A DNA stretch of 64,000 nucleotides, taken from contig CM042091.1 in assembly GCA_023512835.1 (NCBI GenBank), positions 4,592,348 through 4,656,347 of the forward strand, in the 5' to 3' direction. Source of the stretch: Taxillus chinensis. Lineage: Eukaryota; Streptophyta; Magnoliopsida; Santalales; Loranthaceae. How positions within the stretch are numbered: the first letter of the stretch is position 1; each line of letters begins with the position of its first letter. Position numbers and translations under genes: made by a program. Below the pieces are notes generated by a model that searched no databases, was not told the DNA's origin, and saw nothing but the letters and a program-made list of their open reading frames with translations. This document shows, in pieces, positions 44,233-58,463 of this stretch.

Positions 44233-46640
44233 ATTTATTTTTATTATTATATTATATTATATTTTGTAGACGTTGGCTTGGCTCCAACAATGCACAAGGC
44301 GCGGAGGGAGGGAGGGAGAATTTGGGGGGCAAAGCTTGAAACCAATTGGAAGTTTTTGGCTCCACCCACCGAACCAAAACAAATTCTGGGGGGAAACAGG
44401 GGTTTTTGTGTGTGGGGCTGTGTTTTCATCTATTTTTATTTTGTTTTAATTGTGTTTTACTGATTTAAAAAAAAATGCTCGTGAATAGTTAAATTGTATA
44501 AGAATATTAGTTAATGGCACTGTAGCATGTGCCTGTAATAATAATTTATTTTCTTATATTTATATTTAGAGAAATATATATATATATATATAACATTCAT
44601 TTTCATAATAAAATTCTTACATTTAACTGTTTTTTATATTGATTATACTTCATTTTTATATTAATTACTGTTCACTCTCTTAAATTATTAGATTGTATAC
44701 AAAAAATCTATTCTCCCTCTTTTTTACTTTAAATTTATATTGGATTATAATATATATATAATATTTAAATTATTTATAAGTGATTATGATAATCTAATGG
44801 TGTATATTTGTATGATAAATTTAAATTAGTTTAAATCTGTAAAATTATAAAAATTATTAATTAAAAAGTTGTGATTATTCTTACCCTCTATGGGTTAAGC
44901 CTTTAGTCACACTATATTATTTTAGATTTCATTTGTAATTCACAAATTATATATCTATTATGTAATTATTTTGTCTACAATTTATAGTTTTTAAAAATCT
45001 ATCATTAACATATATAAAACTTGTTTGTTTTGTGTTTAATCATTAATCCATACCAACCATAAATGTTTGTATATCCCTATCGTAAACGGAAAAAAAAATG
45101 TTGAAATAACTATCTTGAATACTTCGAAAGTTAAACTAGCCTGTCAAAACTTTGTAGGCACCTTAAACCTTATATCTTTAACATTTATCACTCTCCCCAC
45201 ACTCCTGGACAGTTATAGCTTCTGAGTGCATTGATGATCAATAATCAACTCTTTGTAATGTCATCCATATTTACATAGTCATATTCCATCAATGTGAGAG
45301 TTCAAATCTCATTTAAATATTGATTTTTTGTTCATAACAAGTGACCCATATACACAAAGTTTCTTAATTATACAAAAGCTATTTTTTAAAGACAATATGA
45401 TATAACACAATAAAACCCAAAAAAATCATTAAATAACAATATTATTAAAATATCAGTCAACTTATTAATTTACTAATTAATTCACCGTTGTCTAGACTTT
45501 ATATAAAGTCAAATTATAGTTAAAATGACCACATTTTTGACAATATCACTAAAGTCACCATATTTTTGACCGTATTTAACTCTAAATATAATGTGCTTTT
45601 TATTCTATTTAAAGTATGAGTCTTTACAATCTCATTGAACAATTTTAGTTACTCTATACGATTTTAATGTTATACCATTATTTATATATTAACAAAAAAA
45701 GTGTTATGGGTTGCGAAAAGATGCTCATACATATCCAAGAAAGATTTTATGTGTCTTACGGTTATATCATATACTCTTATCACTCGTATTGTATCATGAC
45801 ACCTCTTATGTCGAAGAAAATAAATATTGTCAAACTAAGGTAAACCACTTATAGGGTTTTGTAGTATAACACATTTAAATCATTACCGTTTATTTTTGTT
45901 AGTTTTTTCTTATTGACGGGTACATGTAATCTTTCGTATGTATTATTTAGAAACGAATTTGTGTATTGTATAATTTTCTAATATAAATTTGTATTCATGG
46001 CATTGTGACTCTTACTTGAACATAAATATACTATTTTATCATATGCGTGAATAATAGTGTATGTGTGAATAATATACATACACACGATTAATATGCCCAA
46101 TAACAAAAAACAATATTGGTGTAGAAAATTACACAAAGTTGCAACCACGTAGCATACTAAATGTTTTCATGAGAATTTGAATCCAATTGTTAGGATAATT
46201 AAAAGTATAAGGGAAAAAAATTTATGTAGTTCAAAAAATATGTATGTTTACAGAACTGTTAAATGTTTTTTTTTAATATGAAAAAAACATATATTATATT
46301 TACAACGCTTAATTTCAATACTTGAGAATGTTAACAATACATTATATGTATAAGTCTAATTCAACACGCCTTATACGATTTGAAACTCTCACAAATTGTG
46401 ATGATATGAAGGATGAATGCGTATGCCTATTTACTGGCTATGTATCAAAGTTGTAAGTCAAATATGAATGCAAGCCATCCATCAAACTGTGTACCACAGA
46501 TTTTGACACAAAACTCGAGCGTAAAAAAAAAAAACGCACAATGCAAAGCCGTTATTTTTGACACGTGCATTCATTTGCTTGCTAAAAGTACAATAATATT
46601 TTTGTCACAATGAATGTGCACAACATCATCAACTGACTAT
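44233..46640. other. Intergenic AT-rich sequence
   Basis: No recognisable gene or element with clear ends. A short AGGGAGGGAGGG patch is at about 44302. Confidence 0.5.
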
Positions 46641-46649
46641 GTGACAATC

Positions 46650-46830
46650 GCCTCATGGCGACGTATATAAAAGAGCTCAGGGACGATGGTTTATAAAAAT
46701 ATTTCACTATGAACAGTTTTTTATGTAAAAGGCTTTTACAATTCGGAAGGTTGTAGTAGTTGGCCCGATGGAGAAGAGGAGTATCATCAAACTATGGGCC
46801 TGAAAGCCTATAATAAAGGCCCTTAAACCG
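46650..46830 (+). promoter_or_regulatory. Promoter-like cluster: TATA box and GGCCC motifs, no gene attached
   Basis: GACGTATATAAAAGAGCTC (about 46661) is a good TATA box. Within the next 150 bases come TTGGCCCGATGG, ATGGGCCTGAAAGCC and AAAGGCCCTTAAACC, resembling TGGGCC-type site II elements. No coding frame longer than a dozen codons starts from the ATGs nearby. It may be the promoter of a non-coding RNA or a relic. Confidence 0.3.
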
Positions 46831-49020
46831 CCTCTAATGTAGAATGATCGTGTTTCTGATTCTATATGCGAAGTTGAAAAAAACACTTACTACATTACGT
46901 GATGTCTCTGAGCCAACTTCAACTGATTTTGATATCAGCCAATTTATTTGACGTCGTATATGGTCGGGCTTAGTTAATTTAATCCCATCTCAAATGAGAG
47001 TCACGTCGCAATAGCCCAAGCGCTCAATCCCCGTTAATTATATATATGCTTCACCGCAGCTTTTCAAGGGGTAAGAAGGCTCTGCCTAATACCTTCTGCA
47101 ACTAGTTTTACCGGAAGAATTGCTTGGAGTATGGAGTATTGGGTCTATATGTATTTTTTTTTATCAAAACCAATTTAACAAGGAGATATATAAAAATATT
47201 TTTTTATAATTAAAATTTTAATAAAATAAATAATTTAATTTAACATTATACACTTTATATTTATTAAAATATTATATATTTTTATTAATTAATAAGAAAA
47301 GTATATTTTAAAAAGTAACATATTAAAATAAAAAAACAATACTTTTACGCACTTTCGAATCGCTCTCACAGTGATCTCATTTACACCTTACTGAGGTAAC
47401 AGTGAGATTTTGATTTTGGTGAGAGGAGAAAAGAACGAATTGAAGAAGGGGACCCTTGCCCTTGCTCAAGTTATGGCATAGCGGCTGTGGCAACCTCTTT
47501 TGTAGAAAAATGTGTCATGCCTATACCTAGGCTTAGGGCATCAGGGTTGAAGTAAAAGGCGCGTGGGTGGATTGAATGCCCACTTAGGCTCATGTCTCCA
47601 CATTTATGGTTTCATATCCGCCCAAAATTTATGTCAACCATCATATTTGCTCGCTGATCAAACCTCTGTACGTTGCTCTTCCCTTTCACCGTGTTGGTTA
47701 TATATATGAAGCCTATCTCTAACCCACACACTGTTCAAGCTCTATACATAGAGGGTTGTCTATACACGTACGCTTCATTTTGTCGTACGTCCATGTTTGC
47801 TGTAGCATCATCATCTTTGATTTTCCTGATTGGCTTGCTCATAAAGGGTAGGGTGCAAGCTTTAAAAGCCGTTGATAATTTTGCGTATAGTGATTGATTA
47901 GTCAATGCATAAGAATGCGTGACCACCCTTTCTTTCTCATGGGGCTGGCTATATTTGTGTACAAAATGAGCTGCGTTTGTAGAAGCTGACCCTGCTTCAC
48001 ACACCTATGCGGTGTATTTATATGGTGCGTGTGCACTGTGAATTTGAGGTGTCTTTGTATGACTGCTGACAAATACCAAAGTTGGATCCAACGCCTGCAA
48101 GTTGCGTTTGTTAATTGGTTCGTGCTTATTAAATTAATTAGCACTACCAGTGCACGGTCTCTCCTCTCACCGGCCCGCAGGCAGGCCTTTCAAATGCTTG
48201 ATGATTTTGCCTTGATAGCACTGGTCCCAAAACTGCCAAACATCAAATTTGCCACTGTCAGAAAATTTGCAGGCGCAGCACACTTAACGATATTGGATTA
48301 TGAGATAAAATGTTTAGTTGTCTTTGTTTTGGTTCCACATCTCCGTAATATTAGATTTTAGATGTTGGGGTCCCTCACAAATACGACAAATGTAATTGCA
48401 GACTGCAGTTACAGTTTTTGTGGGAAGGACGACACACTGTGGGGGTGGGACGAGCTAGCGGATAGATTATAGAATCATATTATGTTATCCCCTAACTTTC
48501 ATGTTCGTCAGATACTTGGTGCGACGTGATGTCTAATTGTTCCAACTGTTTCCCTGGAACGCCTGTGGTGCTGAGGACAGAGAGGCTGATATATAAGAAA
48601 CTATATCTTCATGTGCTTTCCCAGCATTAATGGGGTCACTCTAACGTTGTGTGGAATTTGGTCAAAAAGACTACATTCAACACATACACATCACACCAGC
48701 GCATGCATTATTCAAAACCAGATGAGTGTGACCTTGACACCTAAGTGAACCACTGACCGTAAAATCGCACTCCTTGTTCGGGCCATTGTTTATATATAGT
48801 ACTCTAGCTAGTTGGCCATCCATCCTCTCCCGCAGTTTTTGGTTTTTTGTTTTTGTTTGTATTTCCCTCCAATTATGTAGCGTGGAACACACCAGGAGCA
48901 CACCATAGCACTGGCCTAATCGACCATTGCACGTTGTGGACACAATTTCCTTGTCCCTTTGTTGGCCATTTTGTCCCCCATATTTGTTTCAACAACCGGG
49001 GAAAACGTGTAAAAAAAAAC
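46831..49020. other. Intergenic sequence of more even base composition, no gene assigned
   Basis: Compared with its surroundings this part has fewer A/T runs and several short frames on both strands, but none matches a family I know. TATA-like sites occur at about 47700 and 48792. An unannotated non-coding transcript is possible. Confidence 0.3.
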
Positions 49021-50565
49021 ATACGAATATATATATAATATACATACGAATACTTTATCTTTTTATTTTTTATTTTTTATTCTAGTATATATAATATACA
49101 TACGAATACTATATATATAATACCTAAGTTTATGTGTATATTTATATTATATACTTTGACTTCTATCCAATTATTAATGATATTAAGTTTTCAGTTATAG
49201 GTACGAAAGTCTAGAAGAAGAAAAAATTTGCGGCTATAAAAAATTAAGGCAGTAGAAAAAATACCAAAAAATAAAATAAAATTAGAAGATGATTTTTTTT
49301 CACCTAAAGTTATTTAAAATATTAAATACATTAGTTGTTAGACTTTGAGTTATATCCATGACAAGTATATTAACATTTTTTATATAATATATATAACGTG
49401 CGTAAAAGCCAAAGTTGTAGTAAACGTGTTAGGCCCAGTTTGTAATGAATCTTTGCTTAAAAAACTGATTTTAAGTAGTTCATATATATTTTATTTTGTT
49501 TTCCATGCATTACATATATATATTTCGTCGTGTTTTGTAAAATATTAAATAAAAACAAAAAAAGTCATTGTTATTTTAAGTTGAACAGAGAGTTAACTCT
49601 CGATGTAGAATGATTACTTTTTATTAAAATAATAATATAATTGATCGAGGAGATGATATTTACTTAAGATTGAGCTATATTTAATTTTATATAATGTATA
49701 ATGTATAATTTAATTTTATTTACCAAAACAATTAATTGTATATTTTATATATCATATATACTCTTATATCCGATGACTATGCATTGTTATTTATACATTA
49801 ATTGCACATCACCAGGTACAGCATAGTTTAATATATTGAACAGAGTACACGTTTTTTTTTGAAGCACTTATTTTATCATCTAGGGTCTCAAAACCAATAG
49901 TAATTAAGATCCATACTAATTAATTATACGGTGGTAATCACAACATAAGTCAAACAAAAGCTTAAAAAAAAGCTGGCCCATTATGATTAAAAGTAATGCA
50001 TATTTCCTTTTATGACATAATTGATGAGATAATATTGATTAGATTTTGTGTGTGTGTGTGTGTTTGTATAACATCTATAGTGATTTATCTATATACTTAA
50101 TTATAGTAATATTTACTTTAAAAAAATCTATTATCAGATAATATTAAGCTTACTTGATAAACTTTATAAAATAAAGTCTAAACATATATTTATTTTTCAA
50201 ATTATATATATATATATTATTAATGGCACTGGTATCATAATAAAATAAAATCAAAAACTCCCATGTTAACGACATAGAACGGTCATCATATCCAATCATA
50301 CTATATATGTAATGGCCAGTAATAGCCTGAAGCAGCACTGAAGCTATCATGTTTGACAGAAAAATATTTTTCCCGCGGGACATCTAATTATCCTCTCATT
50401 AGTGTTCCTAGAAAGATAACAATATCTATTACCGGCCCACTCCTACAGGCTACACCAACTGAGAGCCACTTATAAGATTAGTGGCCACTTTGACGACTCG
50501 ATTGTGATAATAATGCTTTCGTGCATTTATTAATATATTTGTATTCTAAGTATAGTCAATATTCG

Positions 50566-50604
<39 letters not shown>

Positions 50605-51023
50605 CATGCATGCATGCATTTACTAGGGTAAAATAATTTTAACTTTCGAGCCACTTTTTCCCCTCCTTGACATGATATGAAAGATGCATATAAGGAGAGC
50701 CTCGATCCCAGAGCAGCCTACACACCTTCCTACAACTATCCAACGCTTTCGGCAAACGCTAGCAAATGTGCCTCTCTTGTTCGAAGGTTTTGTACAGCGC
50801 AGCAAATTCTGTTCCATGATTCAACTAGGCACGTGTATGTCTTTAATAATAAATTTTCAACCCCTAGTAATAGCTCACGTGGCCGTGTACTTTGTCATAT
50901 TATATGGAAGAGCACCATAAAGTTGCCTTGGTGGGTGGGGTGAATTAATCGAGAAGAGTCAATGGGTACAGAATGTCAAGATGAGTAGCCAAGTTGCGTG
51001 CAGAATGATATGCTCACCAAAAA

Positions 51024-51059
<36 letters not shown>

Positions 51060-52261
51060 TGAACTAAAGTAGATCGACCATCCAATCAAAAATTAATTAG
51101 TTCCTCATCGTAGAGTCACATTTAGGATTTATTGTAATGCGTGATTATGATCCCATTCACATGCCATGCATATAATATGAGAAATGAATGAAGAGCATGC
51201 AATCCAACTACACATGCATTATCATTGTAATTAAATTTGCACTTAATTACTAGTGAAAAATAATCATATATCACGATAGACTGAGTCCGACTATGAGATG
51301 ATGATAATAAGAGTTTTCTCCGTTCTAATTGAATAAACTCTGGTTACACGTATGTATAAAGTGATCATAAAATATTTGTTGCAGAATTATCAGACTTTGA
51401 TAAGAAAAATGCACTGTTAAACTCGAGCTATAAATAATAATAAAAAATTAATCTTTTGAACTTTAAACTTAAATAATCAAACCCGTGATGAACTTTATAT
51501 GAAAAGTAATTATACACTTCAACTAATTAATTTACATAATAATATAATTAGTTTTAAACTTTAAATGGAAACAGTGTTAAACCTTTTAACTTCAATAAAT
51601 ATATTTAAAATAAGTCAAATGTATCATCATTTAAAAACATCAAATTTAAAAAAAATTAATAAGTTTTTGAAAATTGATTAAAAGCTTGCCAGTTTGGTCC
51701 ACCAAATCCAAGCATGATATGCAGTGATTATTTTTGAAAATAATGTGCTCATTTTAAATTAATAAATTTTCAGAACTGTAGATTTTATAATTATTTTTTT
51801 AAAAAAAATTATAATAATTTTTATTTTAAAATTTGAACTTAATTATAATGAGAAATTCGAATAATTTTTTTTATTTATATTTCATCTATTTTCATTACTT
51901 GTGTCCACTATATTTGAATTTAATTTATATGGGACTTAATTTTTTTAAAATCATACTTTTTTTAAAAAATACATTATCTCTCCTATCTAATCAAAATTAA
52001 ATTAAACATAAAATTTAAAATTTTTTAAAAATAAAATATATAAATTAAAACACGTAATAACAAACTATCTATTTTATATTATATTAAATAAATCGATGAA
52101 ATTCAATTTATTTCATTTTATAAGATACTTCATATTTTCGTTGCTGTGATTCATATAGGTGTCGGATCATGTTTTTCAGTGAAGTACTGAACTCCAGTCC
52201 TAGGCCTTCTACAATTACTAGCACATATGATTTTTTCAAATAAAATAATAACTTGAATGTT

Positions 52262-52320
<59 letters not shown>

Positions 52321-53729
52321 TGTTCTGACTCTATTGTGGTCTGCAGCCCACTGAATATAAATAGAAAATAATACACACACTTTATGGTGGAGACCGATTA
52401 TTCTATCTTGGAAGCACTCCAGCACGTGAGTACATATGGTAGGTTACAGCAGTTACACTAAATTTCCAAATCACACGGTTTGTAAACATGCCACGTAGTT
52501 GTCTTGCCGGAAAAAGCTAATTTTTCGGAAATCCTGAATATCATCACCGTTAAAATTAGTGCTAGAATCTGTCACTTCGCTGACGGACGTGACATTACGA
52601 AATCTGTAGGTTCGAACTCTTACCAGCAGTTTGGGAAAAATTATAACAAATATAACTGCAATTAATTTTTTTATATACACTCACATATATAAAATATTAA
52701 TAATTAAAAATATTAAAATTAGAAAAAAAAATTGCAATCGAATTGTTATCACGGATAATTTGAAATATATTTATGAGACAGAATAAATTATATTAAACTT
52801 ATAAATTATCTATATATATATATATATATATACTATGTTCATATGCACAGTTGTCGAATGACAATTGTACCTACAGTAACTCTAAAAAAAACTCTTACTA
52901 ACAAGACTGGATGAATGTTATAAATTAACTAATTGCAATTTTGTATGAATACCTTATGTTAATACTTGAAAATTATGTGAAAAGGGAGAGTGGTGCATAT
53001 AAAAACTGAACTTTCAACCTCAACAAAACTCCACCCAAACTCTTACCGATGAAGTAAAATACATTTTACAAATTTGATGTAATAGTGTGTGTGTGTATAT
53101 CTATCTACATATCTATATCGTATATCAAATATTTTATTTAATATATATATACAATAATACCAACATTAAATATAAGCTAATTTAACTTTTTATTATGCAT
53201 AAATTTGCTTATAAATTATAGTATAATATTTTAATTTAACTTATTTTTAAAAAACTTTTGAAATAACACACTATTAAAATACTATAACCTTTGTAATAAT
53301 ATTTTTATATTTAGCAATAGTCTTATTAGATATATTTTTATATTTAATTTTTTCTTATACACTTAATTATATGTTGTTTCAATTTTCATTCATTTATTAT
53401 TCTATTAGTCTATTAAAATCAAAAACTAAATATTTATATTCTAATTATTCAATACTTATTTAATAATATTATTAATAAATATAAAATTACTATTATATTT
53501 TTTTAGTATTTTAATAATTGTATATAATAATTTGATACTTTTTAAAGTTATTATTTTCATGACATTTAAAAAAAGTTAACCTAAATATATATACTATCAA
53601 TTTATAATAAATAATATGCATAATTAACATTTTGAAATAATTTATGCATAATGTTGGTATAATTGTATAAATATTAAATAAAATATTTGATATAATGTGT
53701 GTGTATATAATCACTTTAAACTTACAACA
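49021..53729. other. AT-rich intergenic sequence with many microsatellites
   Basis: (TA)n tracts occur at about 50568-50600, 51039-51059, 52266-52316 and 52808-52832, and (GT)n at 50047 and 51024. A GC-richer patch at 50620-50940 has a TATA-like GCATATAAGGAG and a G-box-like CTCACGTGGCC (about 50875) but no coding frame I can support. A GGTTCGAACTC B-box-like site is at about 52611. Confidence 0.45.
52266..52316. repeat. (AT)n microsatellite, longest in window
   Basis: About 25 uninterrupted AT units. Confidence 0.9.
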
Positions 53730-53825
53730 AATATTTTAGTTCAATGGCAAGGCTTTTGGTTAGGTTCTGATAGGTTTGGAGGTTCAATTCTTTTCTGCAA
53801 TACTTTTTTTCTTCATAATTATAAA
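53730..53825 (+). mobile_element. SINE-like element with Pol III A and B boxes
   Basis: TAGTTCAATGGCAAGG (about 53737) resembles a tRNA A box, and GGAGGTTCAATTC (about 53778) resembles a B box, about 30 bases apart as in tRNA-derived SINE heads. A T-rich stretch follows. No clear target duplication was found. Confidence 0.4.
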
Positions 53826-56800
53826 ATATCAAAATAGGGTAAGTATAGGAATAATTGCAAGTAACTCGTAAAATATGTTCTAATTTGTTGGAAATGATAC
53901 ATGTTATTTAAAATGAGAGGTTGCATGATCAAACCTTTACACGCAACTTTTCTCTTACGGATTTTATACTTCTATGTCAGCAACCATGTCACTAAAAAAT
54001 GTCATGTTGGATGATATGTCAACCAATAATTTCTAATTTAACTTGTTTACATCATGCCAATTAGAATTAAATTATTTAATACTACATGTTATTTAGTTTA
54101 GGTATGATATTATTTGAATGTGAAAATAAATATCGATTTTATTTTTAAAAATAATTACTTAATTATAACATATTTAAAAAAAATTTATAGAAATATATTA
54201 TAATCAAGTTTCAAGTATTTATTAAGTCAACATGAATCAAGCTAACTAAGTTTGGATAAATGGAACAAGCCTACTTGAGAAAGCACCTATGAAATTGAGA
54301 CTTAACTAATAGGGTGCTTATAAGCTAAACTAGGTCACCAAACTTTGCTTTAAAATGTGTTTAGATAGATTTTGTTTTTCTTTATAGACATAAATTATTT
54401 ACAAGTTTTGTGGTTTAGAACACATGACAATGTTTGTAAGAAACAATTTACAATTGCTTATGATACTAGTGACAACATTATTTAAAAATCATATATAGGA
54501 AATATTATAAGTCGTATTAATTTGTTAAAAAGACAAAACTCCTGTGTGTTTCATTTTCACCAATTAAATCAAAATCAAATAGCCCAAATTTAGTGTACAC
54601 CAAATATCACAAGTGTATTTAAAAAATTATCATTAAATATGATTAAAAATGGTAAGGGTATCTACCAGTCCAATCCATTCTATTTGTTTAATTTTATCCG
54701 AACTTACCCGTTATCTGTGAATACAAATTATATAAATAAATGGTCAATTGGAATTTTTATTTTATAGCAAGTTGGGTCAGTTGACAGGTGGGAATGTTTA
54801 AACCTGTTACGAACCTAACGTGTAGCATTCATTAAAAGAATAAAGTAAATCATATCTTTTATCCATTAAACATTAATTTACTATCGTCTCTCCCATTTGA
54901 AGAGACTAATAGTCATACAGCACAACACCTATTATTATGAGTTTGTGACTTGACAATCCACAGCTTTGGCGGCTTTCCTCTTTTGTAACTGTAAATGCTT
55001 TGTGAATAAAATAAATTATTTTTTATTATAGTTATTTTATATTATATAAGTTCAAATTTTCCAATGTATGTGGTTTAATTATAAACCGGTAAATTATAGT
55101 TAGCACTCGCCCAATCCATCATATCCACTGGTTAACATTCGTTAAAAAATTAACAAATTCGATAATTATTGAGTTTGACGGGTCGGTTAAAAGATGAAAG
55201 AATTAATCACCCTATAATAACGGTTAAGTTGATAATTTAGCCCTTCACCCCACCCCACATGACTCATGCATATCCCTAGTTAAAAATAAAGTTGTGTTGA
55301 TTTCCTTTTCTTTTTATTAACACTATATATACATACACACATATATAATACACCATGGATCAATACATGACCATTGATCTAAATTGACATACACCTAACA
55401 TCTCTTTTATTTAAATCACTACCATATATTGATGTGATCACGTAATTACCCTGATGGGATGATGAGCTCCCATCGGCCTTCTTTTTCCATGAGCTTGTAG
55501 AGTGAGTCCATGTCTTACACAAAATGTCCTTAGGTGTTTTACAAAAAAGTTATGGCTGCACGACAAAATTGTAAGTGCATCATGCAAACCAATTTATTAT
55601 CATATGATTATGATTTTATATGGATCATGAATCAATATGGAACAAACAAGATTGGCTGATTGATGATGGGTACTCGTATTTCAATAAAACACTCATCGGT
55701 TGATTAGAGGTGAATGTAAGATAATTGGGATAAATGATGCGTGCAATCAATGAATCACAAGTCACTTAAACACTTGCCGATCAACCATACTCAATTATGA
55801 GTTTATCAATGTTGGATCGCAAGGCATAGGTTAAAAGATAATCAAGGTTGAATCGTATGAGGTCAATAAAGTGAATTGTTATACGACAAACCACTCGTTA
55901 GATGTACTTATTACTATTTAAGCATTTGAAGACGAATTTATGTCTCATGTTTTTATCAGTGTGGCATGAATATGGAAAATGACAGGTCAATCCAACAATT
56001 CCCATAAAGTGTGTCTAATGTCAAACCCTACTTGCACTCATATACACAATCTTATAAAATGTTGTATAAGGGTTCATATTAGGGTTTTTTTTCAGAATTT
56101 ATGATATATTCAGTTTAAGTGTAAAAGAGAGTTCATCCATAAGAAAGAATTCATGAGAGTTTCGCATACACATGTTTTACAAAATATAATACCTTAGGTA
56201 AGAGAGTAAGGAAGTATTATTGGGGATGAACTTTACCAGGTTTAAGTAGACAATTACAACACACAGAGGCCAATCAAGTAATAAGGAAATAATCATAATG
56301 AGTGAGTTTTGTATCGATATTAGTTTTTGTAATTTGTAATTGAAAGATAAATATCCATTGTAATTGAGGTTGTGCCCTCATATATTTAATATTTGTAGTA
56401 CTAGATTTGACTTGATATTGGTAATGCCTTGTCACCATTGAGGATATCAAATTAACGAAAGCACATATATTATGTGTCATTTTTCACTTTCTTGCTATTG
56501 CATTTTGTTACTAATTGATATAATCAAATCATCGAAATCATCTAAACAACGAATCTCAAATTAAAATAATACATTAAGGAGGATTGATTTTTCAGTAAGA
56601 AAAGATAAGGTGTTTGAAAGATGATGCTCGTTAAAGGTGTGATTATAAGGTAGTTGCTTTTATACATTTGTTTTGCTGGAATTTGTTGAACAATTTTGAA
56701 CCCTAAATATACATATATGATATGAATAATATTACATACAAATATATTGTATCAGTAAATCATATAGAGGGACTTTAATACATATATGATATGAATAATA

Positions 56801-58090
56801 TTACATGCAAGTATATTGTAAGTAAATAGTAGAGAGACACTTTTAATGCTGTTAGATTAATATTTAATTTTTTAAAATTGTCCATACAAATCTAACAGGA
56901 AAAAAGATATTCATGTTCAGATTACATACGTAATATACCTGTAAAAAAACTTTTTCATATGATATATAATTTACTGGAAAATATTATTAGTTAAGTTAAA
57001 AAAATTTCCAATGTTTTTATTTAACTGCAATTGGCTTTGCCTAATTTTCTTTTGCGCCTAAATGTATCAAAAATGTTCTTTATGTATTTGAATTTTGTAA
57101 TTTATTTTTATATAATTTTCATCATGTCCCGTGATATTTTTAGAATTAGGACTTTTTTAAGCAGCCATGAATAAATTTTCAATTCGATTTTTTAAATTAA
57201 TTATTTTAAGTTTTGGTAATTACTAATTACTGCTTCAACGAGATATTTTTTGGTTCATGTCGAAAGCAAAAAACTGAGATAACTAGCTTGAATTTAAATA
57301 TAAAATAAATTAATTTGATGAAACATCTTATATCGTATTTTTAAAATTATAATTATTTAAGTTGAAGCTAAATATCGTATTTTGTTTTGTAATTTTCATA
57401 TGTTTCTTATCTACTGTTTTTGTCGTCTGTGTTAATTATTTCAAACATAACTTTTGAAAAGTCGCAGACAACTTTTTTGTTTTACATTGGGCTTTGGTTT
57501 GTAAATTCTTTTAACTTTTTGTTTGCCCCAGAGGAGATAATTAATATGTGCACTATTCTTTAATGCGTATATGATTAATTTGGACCGGGGAGATGTTTGT
57601 TTGTTTTTTTAAAATTATAGTAGCTCTTTTGAGAGTGTATAAAATTTAAATATAAAAATCATAAAATATTATTTTAAATTTTAGCTTCAAAAGAATAAAA
57701 TTATAATTTTTTATATTTAATTTTATAATTTTTATACTTAACAATAATTATCATATTTTAAAAATAAAAACAGAAAAGATATAAAACAACCATACCAGTA
57801 TAGTATTGAAAATTACACCAGTATAATTTTTATACTAAACAATAATTATACATGCAGTAGAAATGAAAATTAGATCAAAGTTATTGAATTCAAATTAATC
57901 GAAACATCATTCATACCTTCACAATATATATATATATATATATGTATCCTTATAAAAATAATGCCAAATATGTCAATTGCGATCTAAGTTGTATCCCTAC
58001 AGAAATTGGAACGCCAATGACAAACCTTAAGCTACCTTAAAATTTTAAAACAATAAAATCTTATCGTAGATGCCATAAACTGCCAAACAT
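53826..58090. other. AT-rich intergenic sequence
   Basis: No gene. A 69-bp tandem pair (ATATATGATATGAATAATAT units) lies at about 56707-56845, and an AT microsatellite at 57924-57944. Confidence 0.5.
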
Positions 58091-58463
58091 ATATCTCTCA
58101 CTATTAAATCTCCGCCCTTCCTTTCTTATCACACACATACACTCACAGCCTCTCTCTATATCCGTTCCCTCCTTACCATTTCAGGTCCTCTGGTGGACAA
58201 GGCCTCCAAATCCCTCAGATACTGGAAAACCCATCTCCTGTGCTGTCCTTTGTAGCTGCATTCGAACTTCGATCAGCTCTCTCCTCCAAATACCAAATCC
58301 TAACTCCCTTTGTTATTTGGTAAACTCCTGTGAGATTAATTGCTCTTATGGGTGTCTCATCTTCTAAATCGTACAACGTGGTCTGCCGCTGGTTTTTTTG
58401 GGTCGCCGTCTAAAACAATCTGCTGATATTTGCGTCCAATTTTTTTCGAGCAGGGGAGAGGAA
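58091..58463 (+). promoter_or_regulatory. Leader/promoter of REC gene
   Basis: CT-rich, GC-balanced sequence leads up to the ATG. TATA-like CTATATCC is at about 58156. CCTCTCTCTATATCCG fits a core promoter or leader. Confidence 0.35.

Noticed and set aside
46860..46960. C/D snoRNA-like GTGATGT and CTGA motifs
   Set aside because: Box spacing is wrong (a CTGA only a few bases after the C-like box) and no terminal stem is visible.
47673..48361. Possible small membrane or secreted protein genes in the spacer
   Set aside because: Frames of 70-110 codons occur on both strands at similar length with no family features; not supportable.
50677..50943. 88-codon plus-strand frame after a TATA-like site
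   Set aside because: No homology, and two overlapping frames are equally open; could be chance.
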